Source: Ashinkailepas kermadecensis (Eukaryota; Arthropoda; Thecostraca; Neolepadidae). Taken from it: a stretch of 64,000 nucleotides of DNA. The notes under the pieces were generated by a model that did not search any database, was not told the origin of the DNA, and saw only the letters and a program-made list of their open reading frames with translations. Location: NCBI GenBank assembly GCA_034440615.1, contig JAOTOM010005054.1, positions 290,001-354,000 of the forward strand, given 5' to 3'. Below, piece after piece: positions 23,571 to 33,669 of this stretch; within the stretch, counting starts at the first letter, position 1, and each line of letters starts with the position of its first letter. Both the position numbers and the translations under genes were made by a program.

Positions 23571-24516
23571 CACGCGCACTGGAGGGGGGGGGGGGGCGAA
23601 ATCCGCCCACCACCCCTCCGGTTTTTCGTACATAACTGCAGATTTTACCGGTCGATATACGCGAATTTCTGCGTACCTGCTTAGAAATGAACGGCACGTC
23701 GTTTAAAGCAAGAAAAATGGAAATCTACCGAATATTTTTCATGTTAGGGGCCGTTAAATTAAAAAAAATCCTAGCGCCGGACCACAAAAATCGGCGCTGA
23801 TGCGCTTCCCGTATATTCGCAAAAGGGAAGTGTTCTTGGCAACACTAGCGACTTGTTTTATGTATATTCATATCCTATATAGTTTCAAGGTCATGTTAGG
23901 TCACCGAGGTCAAGTCAGGTCAAGTTCATGACAGGTTAATGGAACCAAACTTGATCAACTGGAATGTTTTCATAAATGCACTACTGTTTGTCATTTGTAC
24001 TGATGGTCATTACGTTTCCATACTTTATTCATATACTTCACTCCTTTCTTCACGAAGCCGATTGCGCCGAGCTGCCCGACGGAGCAGTCGGGCGGGCGGC
24101 CCGGTTCCGGTAACTGGAACAGGTAACTGACCTGATAAAGTGCTGCTATATAGGTGACCTGAGGTCAAATGTTGGGTCTCGCATCTGCATTGCATCATTA
24201 GTAATGTCCAAAACATCATTGATGCCCATTTTGGAGCATTTAAACACAATCACAGCGATCCATAACAATGACAAGCCAAGCCACGCAAAACAAGCCAAGC
24301 CACGCAAAACAAGACAATTTTGACAAATATGACCTCATTTGACCTTGAAGATATTCACCTAAGATCATGAAATTTGAACACAATAGAGTTCCCTACCGTA
24401 CCCATCCACCCTGCGAATTTCGTTTCTTCAGCTTTAATAGGAGCCGAGATCTTAGGGGGGCGGAATCCGCCCCCCCTCCAGTGCGCGTAATTTTCAGAGG
24501 CCTTCCAGGGCGCGTG
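23571..24516 (-). mobile_element. R3 copy 2: complete piggyBac-like non-autonomous element (946 bp)
   Basis: Flanked by TTAA on both sides (23567-23570 and 24517-24520). The terminal inverted repeats are CACGCGCACTGGAGG on the left and, complemented, CACGCGCCCTGGAAGG on the right. A TTAA target duplication with short TIRs is the hallmark of the piggyBac superfamily. Internal features are G/C hairpins near both ends (23583-23615 and 24455-24477), a GC hairpin near 24055-24110, and four AGGTCA half-sites (23888-23922). The longest frames are short and unsupported, so movement would need a transposase in trans. Orientation is given relative to copy 1. Confidence 0.85.
23888..23922 (+). promoter_or_regulatory. 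Four AGGTCA half-sites, DR4-DR3-DR4
   Basis: Perfect AGGTCA at 23888, 23898, 23907 and 23917 with spacers TGTT, CCG and AGTC. This is the reverse complement of the cluster in R3 copy 1, with every hexamer and spacer length preserved. The nuclear-receptor binding interpretation is inferred from the motif. Confidence 0.55.
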
Positions 24517-24520
24517 TTAA

Positions 24521-25989
24521 AACGGGATATTAAAAACATATTCCGCTTGACTTGATGATAGCGTTAAACGTAGGTGCGTTGAATAATGGTTACTAAAACA
24601 CTCAGTTTGAACAACTCAGGAGAACGTTTTGGTAATGCCACGTGCGGCAGCTTCACTTCAGCACTGCCAACCCAATACTTCACATTGCAGATAATTTATA
24701 TTTTCGCGTCTCCAGGTCATTACTTTTATTCAGGTAAGAATTCCAAAATATGATATTTCATGACATTTAGTGGCCCTATGTTTGACCTGAGGTCATACCT
24801 TATATCTTTTTCATAATCATACAGTAAGGAAACTTCCAATGGTACAACTTTTGCCTTCGTAGCTTGAGCTATTTTTGGGATGATCAGGCGGTCCCCACCC
24901 CTGTTCCCCACTCGGCCCCTCGCGCTTTGCTAGAAGGCCCATGCCCGGCCGGGTTAGGGTACTTCTTGTACCATTGCTTTGAGAAATCCAATGAAAATAT
25001 AGACCATTCAATAATGCAAATATTTCTCTACGTGTTTTTCCTCGTGACTCAGCTCAAAACTGATTGCTTTTCCGTTCTGCTCTAGCTATTGACAGTATAT
25101 ATCGATTAAGGCGATTAAAAACAAGCATGTTTACAAGAAGACTCTGACCAACTGCGCGGTAGATTGGATCTATAGATAAACACCATCTAGAACCGGACAA
25201 AACAGACAGTAATTGTCTACTGCAAACAAGTCAGGCGAAGCGGTGGCTATCATTTCTAACGAATCTGACGACCAAATTTTTAACTCAGGTTCTCCGTATC
25301 TTTCTGACACCAGACTCACACATTTAGAGTTGATCATGGATTTATCGCTCCCAAGGCGAACGCGAATTTTATTCTGAGTGTGACGTTATCTTGAATACTG
25401 ACTGTATCATAATATTGTCCAAGGCTCTCAGTCACCATGCTATTAATTATTAATCTGGCAGGATATCCATTATAATCATATTAATGTGGACTGTGTGCCG
25501 ACGCTAAATGTTAGTTATATCGATGAAGCTATGCATGTGAAATAACTGCATTTTAACTACTTCTATAGCCACACACCGGGTCCAGGTTGACGCAATAGGC
25601 ACCAAAGTATATTCGTCCAATAATTACCAATTAGCATCGGTGCAAAGACCAAGGAAACATAATCCTAAATGATGTCAGCTCTGAGAGCCGGTTCCAACGT
25701 GCTTCGTGAATAACACACCTATTTCTGCGTTGTGTTATTTGTTTTGTCACTTTGTCACGGTCTCGGGATAGTGTTTCCAGGTATCGGTACTATGCCGGTT
25801 GACACTATAATGAAGCAAGCTTCCTGAAATCATCGACCTATGTTAGCACTGGCGCATATTCGTCGCAAAATGTGGTGCGGATTTCAGACTAAAATAAGAA
25901 GGCACTCATAAGAAGGCATTCCAAATTCATACATTTGGAAGTATGAGATATTATATGTATAGTATATTTTGATGATGACATATTTGTGA
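24521..25989. other. Unassigned stretch
   Basis: No gene recognised. TGACCTGAGGTCA (24784-24796) is a half-site palindrome like those in R3. Otherwise AT-rich and unique by eye. Confidence 0.4.
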
Positions 25990-26058
25990 TAAACGTTATC
26001 TGAGGTGACCCTTTCTGATACAATTCATTCCAGAAAGGGTCATTCCCAATAACGTTTA
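25990..26058. repeat. 28-bp inverted repeat (hairpin) with short loop
   Basis: The left arm TAAACGTTATCTGAGGTGAC + CCTTTCTG (25990-26017) pairs with CAGAAAGGGTCATTCCCAAT + AACGTTTA (26031-26058), apart from a few mismatches around the middle. The loop is about 13 nt. It could be a small palindromic transposon remnant or a stable RNA hairpin. Confidence 0.75.
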
Positions 26059-26944
26059 TAATTCTTATTAACTCTCTAATATGTCTCTGAATGGCATAGG
26101 TGCTTGTCAGAAGTTAAGCTAACGATTTACGCCACGTTTTACCACAAATGTCATTTGCTTAGCGACTACGAATTGACAACCGGCAAAATAGACCATATGT
26201 CAGTTAGTTAGGCGACACCCCAACATTGACCTCTTTGACCCAACCTGGAGAATGAACGGTAAAGGTCCACAAATTGCATTGACACCACTGAGCAGATGAA
26301 TAGTGGTGATATGCACCGGTAAAAAAGTGTCCTCTAAATGCTCTGGAACAGAAGTAGGAAAGAGTAAAATTGTCCCCCCCCTTTCGGGAGAAATAGAGAT
26401 ATGGACCGTGGACAGCAGTACCCGCGTGAATACGATAAATACAACTGGACGTTAGAGGGGCGCATGCCCCTCCAAAAAATATACAAAGCGATACCAGTGG
26501 GGTCCAGCATAGCTAAAATATCGGGATATCTCTCATATTTTGTGCTCAAGCGCAAACAAATTAAGATGAAGAAAATTGTCGCACCTGTCTGTCACAAATT
26601 CATCTACAAATGGCTAAGGTGACTTTTCACACCGGAAATGTGTTTATTTGCCTGTGGTTTCAAAGGGGAAACCACATTCAAAGAGTTTGTCCTTATGAAC
26701 ACTTTCCCGGGTTGGATAAGGATATGCGGTAAAAGGCATGCAATAGCCTGATCCTTGAGCATCGAGAGTTATAAAAAAATGTGTCTATCTCCCTTGGCTG
26801 ACGCTTCAGGTCAGGTCGAATAGGTCAATGTGTGGCCGATTCCTTCACCCGGTTACCTCGTCTTCAGGGCCTGGTCGCGAAGCAAATGCAATTTCGTGCT
26901 TCAATATCGATGAAGAGACCAGTTCGTATATTTCCTGGGGTGTC
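26059..26944. other. Unassigned stretch with GAGGGGCGCATGCCCCTCC hairpin
   Basis: The hairpin at 26455-26473, near GGACAGCAGTACCCGCGTG, resembles GAGGGGCAAATGCCCCTCC at 39195-39213; both are probably ends of short non-coding transposons. No gene seen. Confidence 0.4.
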
Positions 26945-27236
26945 TTCATGGCCCAGGGTGCTAAGCTAAGCGGTGCTTGTTGCATCAACCCTGATCCAAT
27001 AATCTTGGATTTCAATTTCACGGTAGAATTTCGACCGAGCGTTTAACGTGCTCTGCTCACTGCACAGGCACGCCCGAGATGTCGCCACGTCATTAGCCTT
27101 ATCTGACCAGTTGCCAGCTGACTCCCCTCTCTCTCTCTCTCTCTTCGGGTGCCATGCGAGCGCACAAGGCGACCTGAACCCTGTCTTCCCATGACAGGGG
27201 AGACCAGTACAGATCGGCGCTCTAACCAACCGAGCT
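26945..27236 (-). mobile_element. tRNA-derived SINE, copy d
   Basis: On the minus strand the head reads GCTCGGTTGGTTAGAGCGCC and B-box region GGTTCAGGTCGCC. It carries a (GA)n expansion at 27125-27144 in place of part of the core. It ends in GATGCAACAAGCACCGCTTA and CCCTGGGCCATGAAG. Confidence 0.8.
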
Positions 27237-28551
27237 GTCGGTTAATTATTAGGGCTTTAGGGCGCATCGACACTGAGCTATCGGGGCGGTAAAACTGATC
27301 TACCGATGACATGCTAACATAATGTTTGGTCTCCAGCCATGATACATACTCAAGTCAAAATTGGCGATCTGACCAATGTCAAGTAAGAACGAGAATGTGA
27401 TGAACTGTTCGTGTGGACGATTTTCTAAGCAGGCATGCTCAGGGTAGGTGCTGGACATCAACGTACAGTGGACTGATACGCACTTTTTTAATTTCCGGAA
27501 ATGGCTTCATGTATATTTCAGTTTTGCATAAGTTCGATTTTTCCAGATATGAAAATCATATTGTCGAAGAAGAATCTCATTGATCTACTCGTAATGGAAG
27601 CGACATCGTTCTGCACAATTATGCGGGTGATCCCCGATCAATCATCCCTACTTCGTAACGGTCTGCACTCCAGTCTCGAGAACGGTGTTGATACCTCTAT
27701 CTTTGGAACGTTTCGAGCACCTCTCGGCGTCATGGCCGGGTCATGTCAGGGAGCTGAAGCGTCACGTGCTATTAGACAATATAACTCGATATGTGCTGTG
27801 GGATTTTCTTAATGATATGTGTTGTGGGATCTTAATTAATGACATAGTAACGCAGAAAAGCTTGCGCACAGTGAAAATACTAGTTTGATCGGGTGACCTG
27901 ACCTCAGGCACCATTTATATTTTGTGATCTGCCATTTATTTACACACCATTCTTAAGCTTTTCACCATGTTGTCCTTTGTTCGTTCCTGATCAATGTTGC
28001 AAGGTACGTGTCAAACGACATTGGAACAAGGGCGTGACGTAAAAGTGACCTCACCTAGCTCAAAGACCCTGAGAGGCTGTACTTTTTGGGCGCAAGACGT
28101 ACACGCCAAGCATCGGAAGGTTATCGAAGTCGGAAAGTGATAGCGTGAGTGAGCCATGAATGATCTTATAAAATATATGGGGATAATCAGACTGGCGCCA
28201 CAAGTTTTTCTTCACAAGGGAGTCAAGTTGACCCCTGACTCTGCGGGGCCGACATCCTGCAATGACCTACCGTTGCTCACACCAACTGTAGACTTCCCTG
28301 TTTAAATCGCGAGCTCATTTTCCTGTCGTTGACGCCGTTCGCCGCTGTTCGTCAGTTCTCGCTCCTCTTGTCACGCTTGCTATTGGGCCGCGAATTTCGC
28401 TTGCATGCTGGTGTTTCCGTGAACTGCCAACGCTGCGTCAACAATCTGCCCGCGCTAATTTGTGTATCAGTTCCGTCGTTACTTTTGGATCGGCGCCGCT
28501 GCATCGGCGCCGGCGAGGCGATTGAATTAGAGTTAGCATGACGTGATTAGA
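27237..28551. other. Unassigned stretch; GC-rich leader at right
   Basis: No gene recognised up to about 28320. From 28320 to 28545 the sequence becomes CpG-rich and could be the promoter and 5' leader of the candidate exon that follows. Confidence 0.35.
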
Positions 28552-28689
28552 ATGATTGCGACTCACTTGCCGGCTTCGTCCCAATGTGCGACGATTCAGC
28601 CAGCGAGTTCGCAGCCGAAGCTGAACAACATTACGCTGGGGTACATCTGGAAATGCTCCGAGGAGTCAGAAAACGAGCGCCTACAGTCG
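28552..28689 (+). CDS. Candidate first coding exon (46 codons)
   Basis: ATG at 28552 opens 46 codons (MIATHLPASSQCATIQ... through ENERLQS) ending exactly at TCG followed by GTGAGT (28690-28695), a strong 5' splice site. An in-frame TGA/TAG occurs just upstream (GTGATTAGA context). The preceding 220 bp are CpG-rich, as expected of a promoter or 5' UTR. Sequence after the donor is AT-rich and holds foldback element FB2, consistent with an intron. The protein has no domain I recognise. This is a prediction from sequence signals only; no downstream exon was identified. Confidence 0.3.
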
Positions 28690-28775
28690 GTGAGTTTCAT
28701 CGTCGGTCTTGTCACGGGATTTGCGTGTGATGATTCTGCGTTGTTGCACACTTTTTAAGAGCGAAATGATTTTAC

Positions 28776-29249
28776 GGCAGCGTATCATATCTTCGAAAGT
28801 TCACAAATTCCAACGTTCATCATTTCCAAATTGGAAGTTAACTTCCAAACATTGGAAGTGAACTTCCAAAACAGCCCTGGTAGGAGGTGTTCATATTTTC
28901 CAAAGTTCATTATTTCCAAATTGGAAGTTGGCTTCCAAAATTGAAGCTAGCTTCCAAATTGGACGTTAACTTCCAAATTGGAAGTTAACTTCGAAAAATT
29001 GAAGGTGAACTTCAAAAGTAGCCCAGATATGAACCAAACCAAATCAAACCAATCCTAACTTAACTCCTATGAACCTAACTTAGCCCAACCTAACCTAACT
29101 TAACCTAACATAACCTAACCTTCCGCTTTTGGAAGTTCACTTTAAATTTTTGGAAGTTAGCTTCCAATATGGCGGCTGGCTTCAAAGTTTTGGAAATCAA
29201 CTTCCAATTTGGAAAATATGAACTTTGAAAAAATATGAACGCCTCCCGA
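28776..29249. mobile_element. Foldback element FB2 with repeat-built arms and CCTAA centre
   Basis: Left end GGCAGCGTATCATATCTTCG, nearly the same terminus as FB1; right end, complemented, GGGAGGCGTTCATATTTTTT. Arms are built of TTGGAAGTTAACTTCCAAA-type palindromic repeats (28810-29010 and 29130-29215), unrelated to the arm repeats of FB1. The centre (29030-29125) is a run of AACCTAAC/CCTAA motifs. An internal GGAGGTGTTCATATTTTCC near 28885 repeats the terminal motif. No coding capacity. Confidence 0.78.
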
Positions 29250-30444
29250 TTTCACAGACTGATGATTTCTAGCGGGGCCAAGAGCTTCGTCTACGTATAA
29301 GATATTGGTCCATATCAAGTATCTCCAAAGATCCTGTGCGTTGCTTTGTGTTCTTTTGAGGGCTCAGACACCCCATTGTCGTTTTCAGCTTCGCCTAATG
29401 ATGCTGTGCTCTCACACTTAATTGTGCCCACACAAAGTTGAAAAAACCAAGACGCGCCACCTTCCCCGCTCAACACATATATCCTCCACGAGTAGCGCAT
29501 GCAAGATCTTTCAATACCCTAATCCAGGCAATATTTGCTTCCATGATGGTTATGTGTCCCATCCTAATCGTTTTCATCAAATGACACTCTCGCCAAGGAT
29601 AAACAGAAAGTGAACTAATTCCAGCTTGCGAGATGTTCAATGTGCAATACGCAGCTTCCACAAAGTAGTGAACAGAATAACTTCACGAGCCAGATCCTAG
29701 AGATGTTGTCTGTTCAACGTTCGTGTATGCACACATGATGTGACATGGCGTGCTCTCCGCCTGCTGCTACTACGAGGATGATTGGATCCACGTAACTAGC
29801 TGGTTCAGTGCTGGGACGAGGACATGATCCCCCGACGCAGACAAGTGTGTCGATCGTTCACCCTCGTTTATTCTCGAATACCTTAGCCCAGTTTCCAAAC
29901 GAATGTTTTGCGTCGCGTACGGTTTTTTTGCGTAGTGCGCATTTTCAGTTTCATAAAGGCGCGCCCTACTATGCAAATACGCTACGCACTGATGACAGAA
30001 TTGTCTGCGTAGTACGCAAATAAAAGACGCAAAAACGTACTCGTTGCGCATATTCTGTTTCATAAACAGGTAAGTGGCGTAGCTCCAAACAGAGCGCATT
30101 TTCCAAGAAGTGAAACGTATTTAAACTGTGCGTTGACTGACATCCTGAAGGTAGTTGCTACAACAGCGAAACGAACAACATTGTCACTAGTTTTCATTGT
30201 TATCAGTTCCTTTTTATAATTTGTTGTGCTTGAATGTAAATAGACCTCCTCGGACTGTATGGACCAGGCAGAAGAAGGAAAAGGATATTCCGAGAGAGAC
30301 AGAACCTCTGGTTTCCATTCCTGCAGTACTTCTGGAATGCGTTTCTGGTTTATCTTTGTAGACATGTCTAACAACTTTTCAGCACCTTCATCAGGATAAT
30401 TATTTGTGTACGCAACAAAACATGGGCGGCGCCACAACTAGAGG
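29250..30444. other. Unassigned stretch with TGCGTA-rich block and a hammerhead-like motif
   Basis: 29885-30110 is rich in TGCGTA/TACGCA (for example TTTGCGTAGTGCGC), echoed inverted at 31300-31450. A minus-strand frame of 125 residues (30060-30437) starts MWRRPCFVAYTNNYPDEGAE; PDEG-type peptides are translations of the CCUGAUGAAGG motif of Penelope-like elements rather than a known protein. Confidence 0.4.
30377..30394 (-). ncRNA. Hammerhead-like core motif (Penelope-type), tentative
   Basis: On the minus strand CTGATGA (30388-30394), then AGGTGCT, then GAAA (30377-30380). This is the exact CUGANGA / short stem II (AG..CU) / GAAA order of a hammerhead core. Stem III and the cleavage triplet were not established. 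Known context: Penelope-like elements carry such cores in their terminal repeats. Confidence 0.35.
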
Positions 30445-31005
30445 CAGTTCCAGAAATCGTCATGGGACGGGGGCACGTTTGCAAGAGTGGATCCAGCAAT
30501 CGTCATGGGGCACATGTCTGGAGGGGCGCCACTGCGAAAGTACCTGGAGGGCACATTTTCTTTCCGAAGGGCGCCCCTGGCAAAACAATTGAGAGGGATG
30601 CATTCGAGCGTCATGAAGGGGCATCTTTCGAAGGGGCACTTTATGCCTATCAGGGGAGGGGCACCCCAATTTCCTCCTGGATCTGCCACTGTTGTAGTCA
30701 GGGGTGTATACAGGGGACACTGGGTCATGTGCCCCCCTCCCCCAGCATGAAAGGTAGCGCCTCTTCGGGAAGACTCGAGTGCACCCCACCCCTTTCTCCC
30801 TCGTCCGAATTACCTATTCCTCGGAGAGGAATACGTTCCCCTTGGAAGGAAATGGTGCCCCTTAGATGGAAATGACATCCCCTCAGTGTGTGTTCGAGAG
30901 CACGTAACTTCCCCCTCAAATTCTTCAGCCAGAGGCACCTCTTGGAAGCAAAAGGTGGGTCTTCAGTAAAGTGCCCCACGTGACAATTCCTGGATCCGCA
31001 CCTGG
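30445..31005. mobile_element. TIR-bounded non-coding element with GGGGCAC-type repeats
   Basis: The left motif GGATCCAGCAATCGTCATGG (30488-30507; a second version at 30448-30466) matches, complemented, the right motif GGATCCAGGAATTGTCACGT (around 30975-30995), both followed by GGGGCAC. The interior is dense in GGGGCAC/GTGCCCC words. Frames on both strands (up to 137 residues) are products of these words. Confidence 0.55.
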
Positions 31006-31814
31006 GTAGGATCCGGATCACACCGAAAGCATAATAAACTCCAGCTCGTTGTATATACAATTCAATGTGTTCCTCACGGTTTGATTTGTGTCTGATGCGC
31101 CTTATTTTCCATCACAATAAGTGACAATTTTGTTTTCAGTTTCCTCACTAATTCATTCATTAAGTTGATGCAAATAAGTATTATTTGTAGGTGCAGGCTA
31201 TTGCTTACATGCTCTTGGAGCAGTTTGTTTTAATTATCTATACTTTGCTTTGCACTGGCGCTTCAAACAAGTACTTGGCAACATTTCGCCACCAGCACGC
31301 AGAGTAATTGCGTACCAACGCAACTGCGCCAGTGCGTAGCTCTTTTCTGAGTATGCACGCAAGTCTTTATGGAGCCCATTTCTGCGTCATTTTGCGCCTG
31401 CATAGCTGCATATGCGTAGTGCGCTCCAAAGTGCGTCCTATTCAAACACTGTTTGTGAAATTGGCCACTGGTGACCGGCATGCTGTAGCGAGGTGGTATC
31501 GCCGCACCCTTTCTTCGTCAACGTGACGCTTAGTGTGAACATTTTTAAACTCAATTCTCCGTCATGCATGCCAGGCAAATTCGGCGACTCAGGTCAGGGC
31601 AAAACCTTCGAACGCTCACACGCTAAGTCCTGAAATATGTTTTGGGTGGCTCGGCTCCAGTTTATGACATAGTAAAATGCATGTATGCGCATATCATGTC
31701 CAGTAATGCACACTGCCAAGCAGGTCGTTAGTAACATGTCTTGCATGCACTGTCATACACCGTGTGTGTACCCCATTGTAAAGGCACATAGCATTCTTAC
31801 AAGCTTTACAACTC
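31006..31814. other. Unassigned stretch
   Basis: TGCGTA-rich block at 31300-31450 (see 29885-30110), otherwise nothing recognised. Confidence 0.4.
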
Positions 31815-32744
31815 AGGCTACTCGGGCGACCAGTGTCACCAAGCTGTGAGGGAAGGTGTAGAGTCTGGGGAAACATTCCAGGTGGAGATTGACCAGCTGC
31901 AGGTCAAGCTAAGCCGGGTCAAGTTCAAAGTCGGTCACCACGGATCATTCTGACCCGACTCAATTAGCGGGAGTGACTTAGCTGTGTCTTAGCTGTGACT
32001 TAGCTGTGTCGCGGTGATCACGGCATCACAATGCCATTTGTTCTGAGTTTTATTTGGACATCAACACAGCAACTGGAAGCAAAATGAAGCTTCCATGCTG
32101 GCTAGATTCGAATCACAAGTTCGAAGTTCAACATATGAAACCATGCCTGCCCATTTGAACAGCATTGCACCATGCCACTCATAATTGACTTATGCAGGCA
32201 AGACAAACATCGACGCTCCACGTCAGTGCTTTTTTCGTGACTTCTCGCAGATCAGGAATGGGCGGTCGTGATGGGTATTTTAATTATCGCTGATCAGGAG
32301 CGAGTAGTTGTGATGGGTGTTTTAATTATCGCTGATCAGGAGTGGGCGATTGACGGGTGGATGGCAGATTCTCGCCCCTCCCTTATCGGCACCAAGATTA
32401 AACAGGCTGCACTAATGATACTTCGCATTGATCTGTTTTCAACAACCTTTCCCCTCACCCTGCTTGAGCAAAATTTTAGTTTCGTGCTGTTAAGTGGCAC
32501 AGTTCAATATGGCACCATGGAGCAGTCTGCATTCGCATATGAACACCATGCAAACATCTTTGACTTGACCATTGAGATGATTACCCTGTTTGCCAATGGC
32601 CATTCCTTTTGTGAATAACCTAGATAATAGACGCTCCTTGGCGCCAGTTTGGCTGATAAACTACTATCTTGCTGCTCATTTACCCCCTAATTTACGATGT
32701 GAATTTCTCTGAATAATGGTGGACAATTACTGGCATTGTTTGTT

Positions 32745-33152
32745 CTAATTAATGATAGGAATGTGGGTGTTTTGCACTTCTACATGGCTCGTGGACGACG
32801 AACTGTCGGCTCTCAGTATAAACAAGTCCAAACGAGCACACCCAGTGAGCTGTGATATGGCTAGTTGGCAGTCAGACGGCAGAAATGGCTCGTGCAATGG
32901 GTGGTGCGCTTTTGTTCCTCTGTTTTTGTGTTTCGTAACGCTAGAGGTAATGCACGCTCCGACCACGGATTTGAATTCCTTGCGATGTACTTTCAGCACA
33001 TGAGGCTTTCTTCGGTATTCTAATTTCAGATGAAACACTTTTTTCACTTCACAAGTTCCATACTTTGGAAGCAAAATTGAACTTGGGTTATATGGAAGTT
33101 TACATGATGTCGTGCTTGCATGGCAATTGTTTTTGTGTACAGGAATCTGCAT
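32745..33152 (-). CDS. R2 open frame, second copy (135 residues), function unknown
   Basis: Homologue of 17238-17651. The C-terminal half (from KVHRKEFKSVVGACITSS to the stop) differs only at a few positions, such as RADSSSS for RADRSWS. No domain recognised. Antisense frame 32752-33003 is equally conserved, so protein-level selection is not demonstrated. Confidence 0.25.
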   Translation of the reverse strand: MQIPVHKNNCHASTTSCKLPYNPSSILLPKYGTCEVKKVFHLKLEYRRKPHVLKVHRKEFKSVVGACITSSVTKHKNRGTKAHHPLHEPFLPSDCQLAISQLTGCARLDLFILRADSSSSTSHVEVQNTHIPIIN

Positions 33153-33660
33153 ATCTCAACTTGAATTAATTAACAACGAGGCTACTGGAAGCAAATTATA
33201 TTCATCTGCGTTACCGACACGCTACAATTTACCGTCATGTATTTGGACAACCTTTTCAGCAAGATCATGTGGTATCCCATCTTGATTGCAGCGAGTCGCA
33301 TATTCCACAGTTTATTACCTTGCTGTGACCGCATAACTTATATTAGATATCCTTTGTCAAGAATGGCTTTCGTTAAATGTATTTTGGAGTAGCCACATGC
33401 AATCTCTTAATAGACCCACACGCAAAACGACCATTACCGAACAGGCTTTGCTGCATGTGAGATTTGAAAAAAAAATATTCCCTCACGGATATCAGGAAAG
33501 TTTGTTATTTCGAATGAATGCTTTACAGAAAAGAAAAAAAAACTATGTGGCGACCGGTCCGCAGTTGCGCCGCGCCGACGATACCTTTGTGGCGGTCCAT
33601 CTGCTGCCAGTCGCTCCATTTTGTACCCAGAAGTTCTTATATTTACCGGCGGATTTTAAC

Positions 33661-33669
33661 ATTTTGCTC
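33661..33669. repeat. Left target-site duplication of LINE insertion
   Basis: ATTTTGCTC, repeated at 37464-37472. The uninterrupted site in R2 copy 1 contains CATTTTGCTCTCC on its complement, proving a single pre-insertion copy. Confidence 0.9.

Noticed and set aside
30060..30437. 125-residue minus frame with PDEG peptide as a host protein
   Set aside because: The peptide is the translation of a hammerhead-like CCTGATGAAGG motif common in Penelope-type repeats; no domain.
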